Source: a virus. From it: a stretch of 22,203 nucleotides of DNA. The stretch's first letter is position 1; each line of letters opens with the position of its first letter. Location: positions 1-22,203 of the IMG/VR virus record IMGVR_UViG_3300032397_000093; one strand, 5' to 3'. Shown here piece by piece: positions 21,724 through 22,203 of this stretch. The position numbers and the translations under genes were made by a program. The notes beneath the pieces were generated by a model, which was not told where the DNA came from, did no database searches, and saw only the letters and a program-made list of their open reading frames with translations.

Positions 21724-21766
21724 TTTGGGATTCTCCTAAGTCATGCCGTAGCAACATGATACACTT

Positions 21767-21790
21767 TTATGATAGGCGCGCCTATCATAA
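21767..21790. promoter_or_regulatory. 24-bp perfect palindrome, possible operator
   Basis: Half-sites TTATGATAGGCG and CGCCTATCATAA meet with no spacer. It lies about 44 bases upstream of the leftward start at 21723. TATGAT within it resembles a -10 box on both strands, but no matching -35 was found. A dimeric repressor site is a fair guess. Confidence 0.5.
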
Positions 21791-21818
21791 CCTGCGATTA
21801 TGGGAAAATACTTTGCAG

Positions 21819-21982
21819 TCCGGCGCGCTGGAACGCCACCATTCCGGCGCGCTGATCTCCTCCGGCGCGCGATCTCCTCCGGCGCGCTGATCTCCTCCGG
21901 CGCGCTGATCCTCCGGCGCGCGATCCTCCGGCGCGCGATCCTCCGGCGCGCGATCCTCCGGCGCGCTGATCCTCCGGCGCGC
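21819..21982 (+). repeat. Array of ten TCCGGCGCGC iterons
   Basis: Exact copies start at 21819, 21843, 21861, 21878, 21896, 21912, 21927, 21942, 21957 and 21973. The spacing falls from 24 to 15-18 bases. Most are followed by TGATC or GATC and then TCC. Such arrays are typical of replication initiator or repressor sites. No gene is seen here. Confidence 0.85.
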
Positions 21983-21994
21983 GCTTAAAAAGAA

Positions 21995-22118
21995 AATGGC
22001 CATAGGATGATAGGACCGTCCTATGGCCATTGAAACTCTAGCGCTGATCAGGCGCTAGAGTACGCCGAATTATGGCGCCGTCCTATGGCGCCTTGCGGCG
22101 CGCGCTGATCAGGCGCGC
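21995..22118. repeat. Cluster of hairpins sharing GCGCTGATC
   Basis: AATGGCCATAGGA/TCCTATGGCCATT is at 21995-22007 and 22019-22031. ACTCTAGCGC/GCGCTAGAGT is at 22035-22044 and 22052-22061, around TGATCAG. TATGGCGCC occurs twice, at 22071 and 22084. GCGCGC/GCGCGC is at 22100-22105 and 22113-22118, again around TGATCAG. The core GCGCTGATC also occurs in several iterons to the left. From 21724 to the window end I see no convincing gene. Confidence 0.8.
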
Positions 22119-22203
22119 TTGCTACTGACGTTCCCTTAATAAGCGGGATAAAAGTATCCTAGAGACTCCAGACCGCGCGCGATCCGCTTCTTTGCATCCT
22201 GAA

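Noticed and set aside
21819-21982. CRISPR array
   Set aside because: The repeats are only 10-16 bases and the spacers are a few bases and nearly identical, so this is an iteron-type array.
21785-22030. - strand frame with APEDR repeats
   Set aside because: It translates the iterons and has no ribosome site or folded part.

Overview
The window is a GC-rich stretch of a tailed phage or prophage with a siphovirus-type head and tail module in lambda-like order. Almost every start has a strong Shine-Dalgarno and many genes overlap by ATGA or TAATG, so this is a bacterial virus. The host is not named by any single gene. The gaps carry many short 9-bp tandem tracts of the GAYCGGAC type, and two genes carry low-complexity in-frame insertions. 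From memory, such repeats are common in genomes of the Planctomycetota, Verrucomicrobiota and Lentisphaerota group, so such a host is a tentative inference.

Layout, left to right on the + strand: the C-terminal end of a gene that by position is probably the large terminase (1-249); a 395-bp gap with a near-consensus promoter, a structured RNA and an intrinsic terminator (366-615); gpW-like connector; portal; prohead protease with a nested in-frame scaffold start; decoration protein; major capsid protein; a connector; a gpZ-like protein; a membrane protein and a lipoprotein with a second membrane segment (possible lysis genes); a tail terminator with an N-terminal FN3 domain; tail tube; tail assembly chaperones joined by a clear -1 frameshift signal; tape measure; and two tail-tip proteins I do not recognise.

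From 14169 comes a receptor-binding and modification region: a 53-residue protein; a fibre-like protein with a lectin-like head and a Thr/Ser tract of about 130 residues; a secreted moron on the - strand with its own promoter; a Cys-rich small protein; a glycosyltransferase whose motifs resemble polypeptide GalNAc-transferases; an 824-residue glycosyltransferase-methyltransferase-glycosyltransferase fusion; and a small zinc protein. The suggestive reading is a phage-encoded system that O-glycosylates the mucin-like tract of its own fibre. This is inference from motifs and adjacency.

The rightward late genes end at a strong hairpin (20772-20808). Facing them on the - strand are a coiled-coil/zinc-ribbon protein and one or two doubtful small genes. 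The last 480 bases hold no convincing gene but a dense array: a 24-bp perfect palindrome, ten TCCGGCGCGC iterons and a chain of hairpins sharing GCGCTGATC. It may be a replication origin or operator region.
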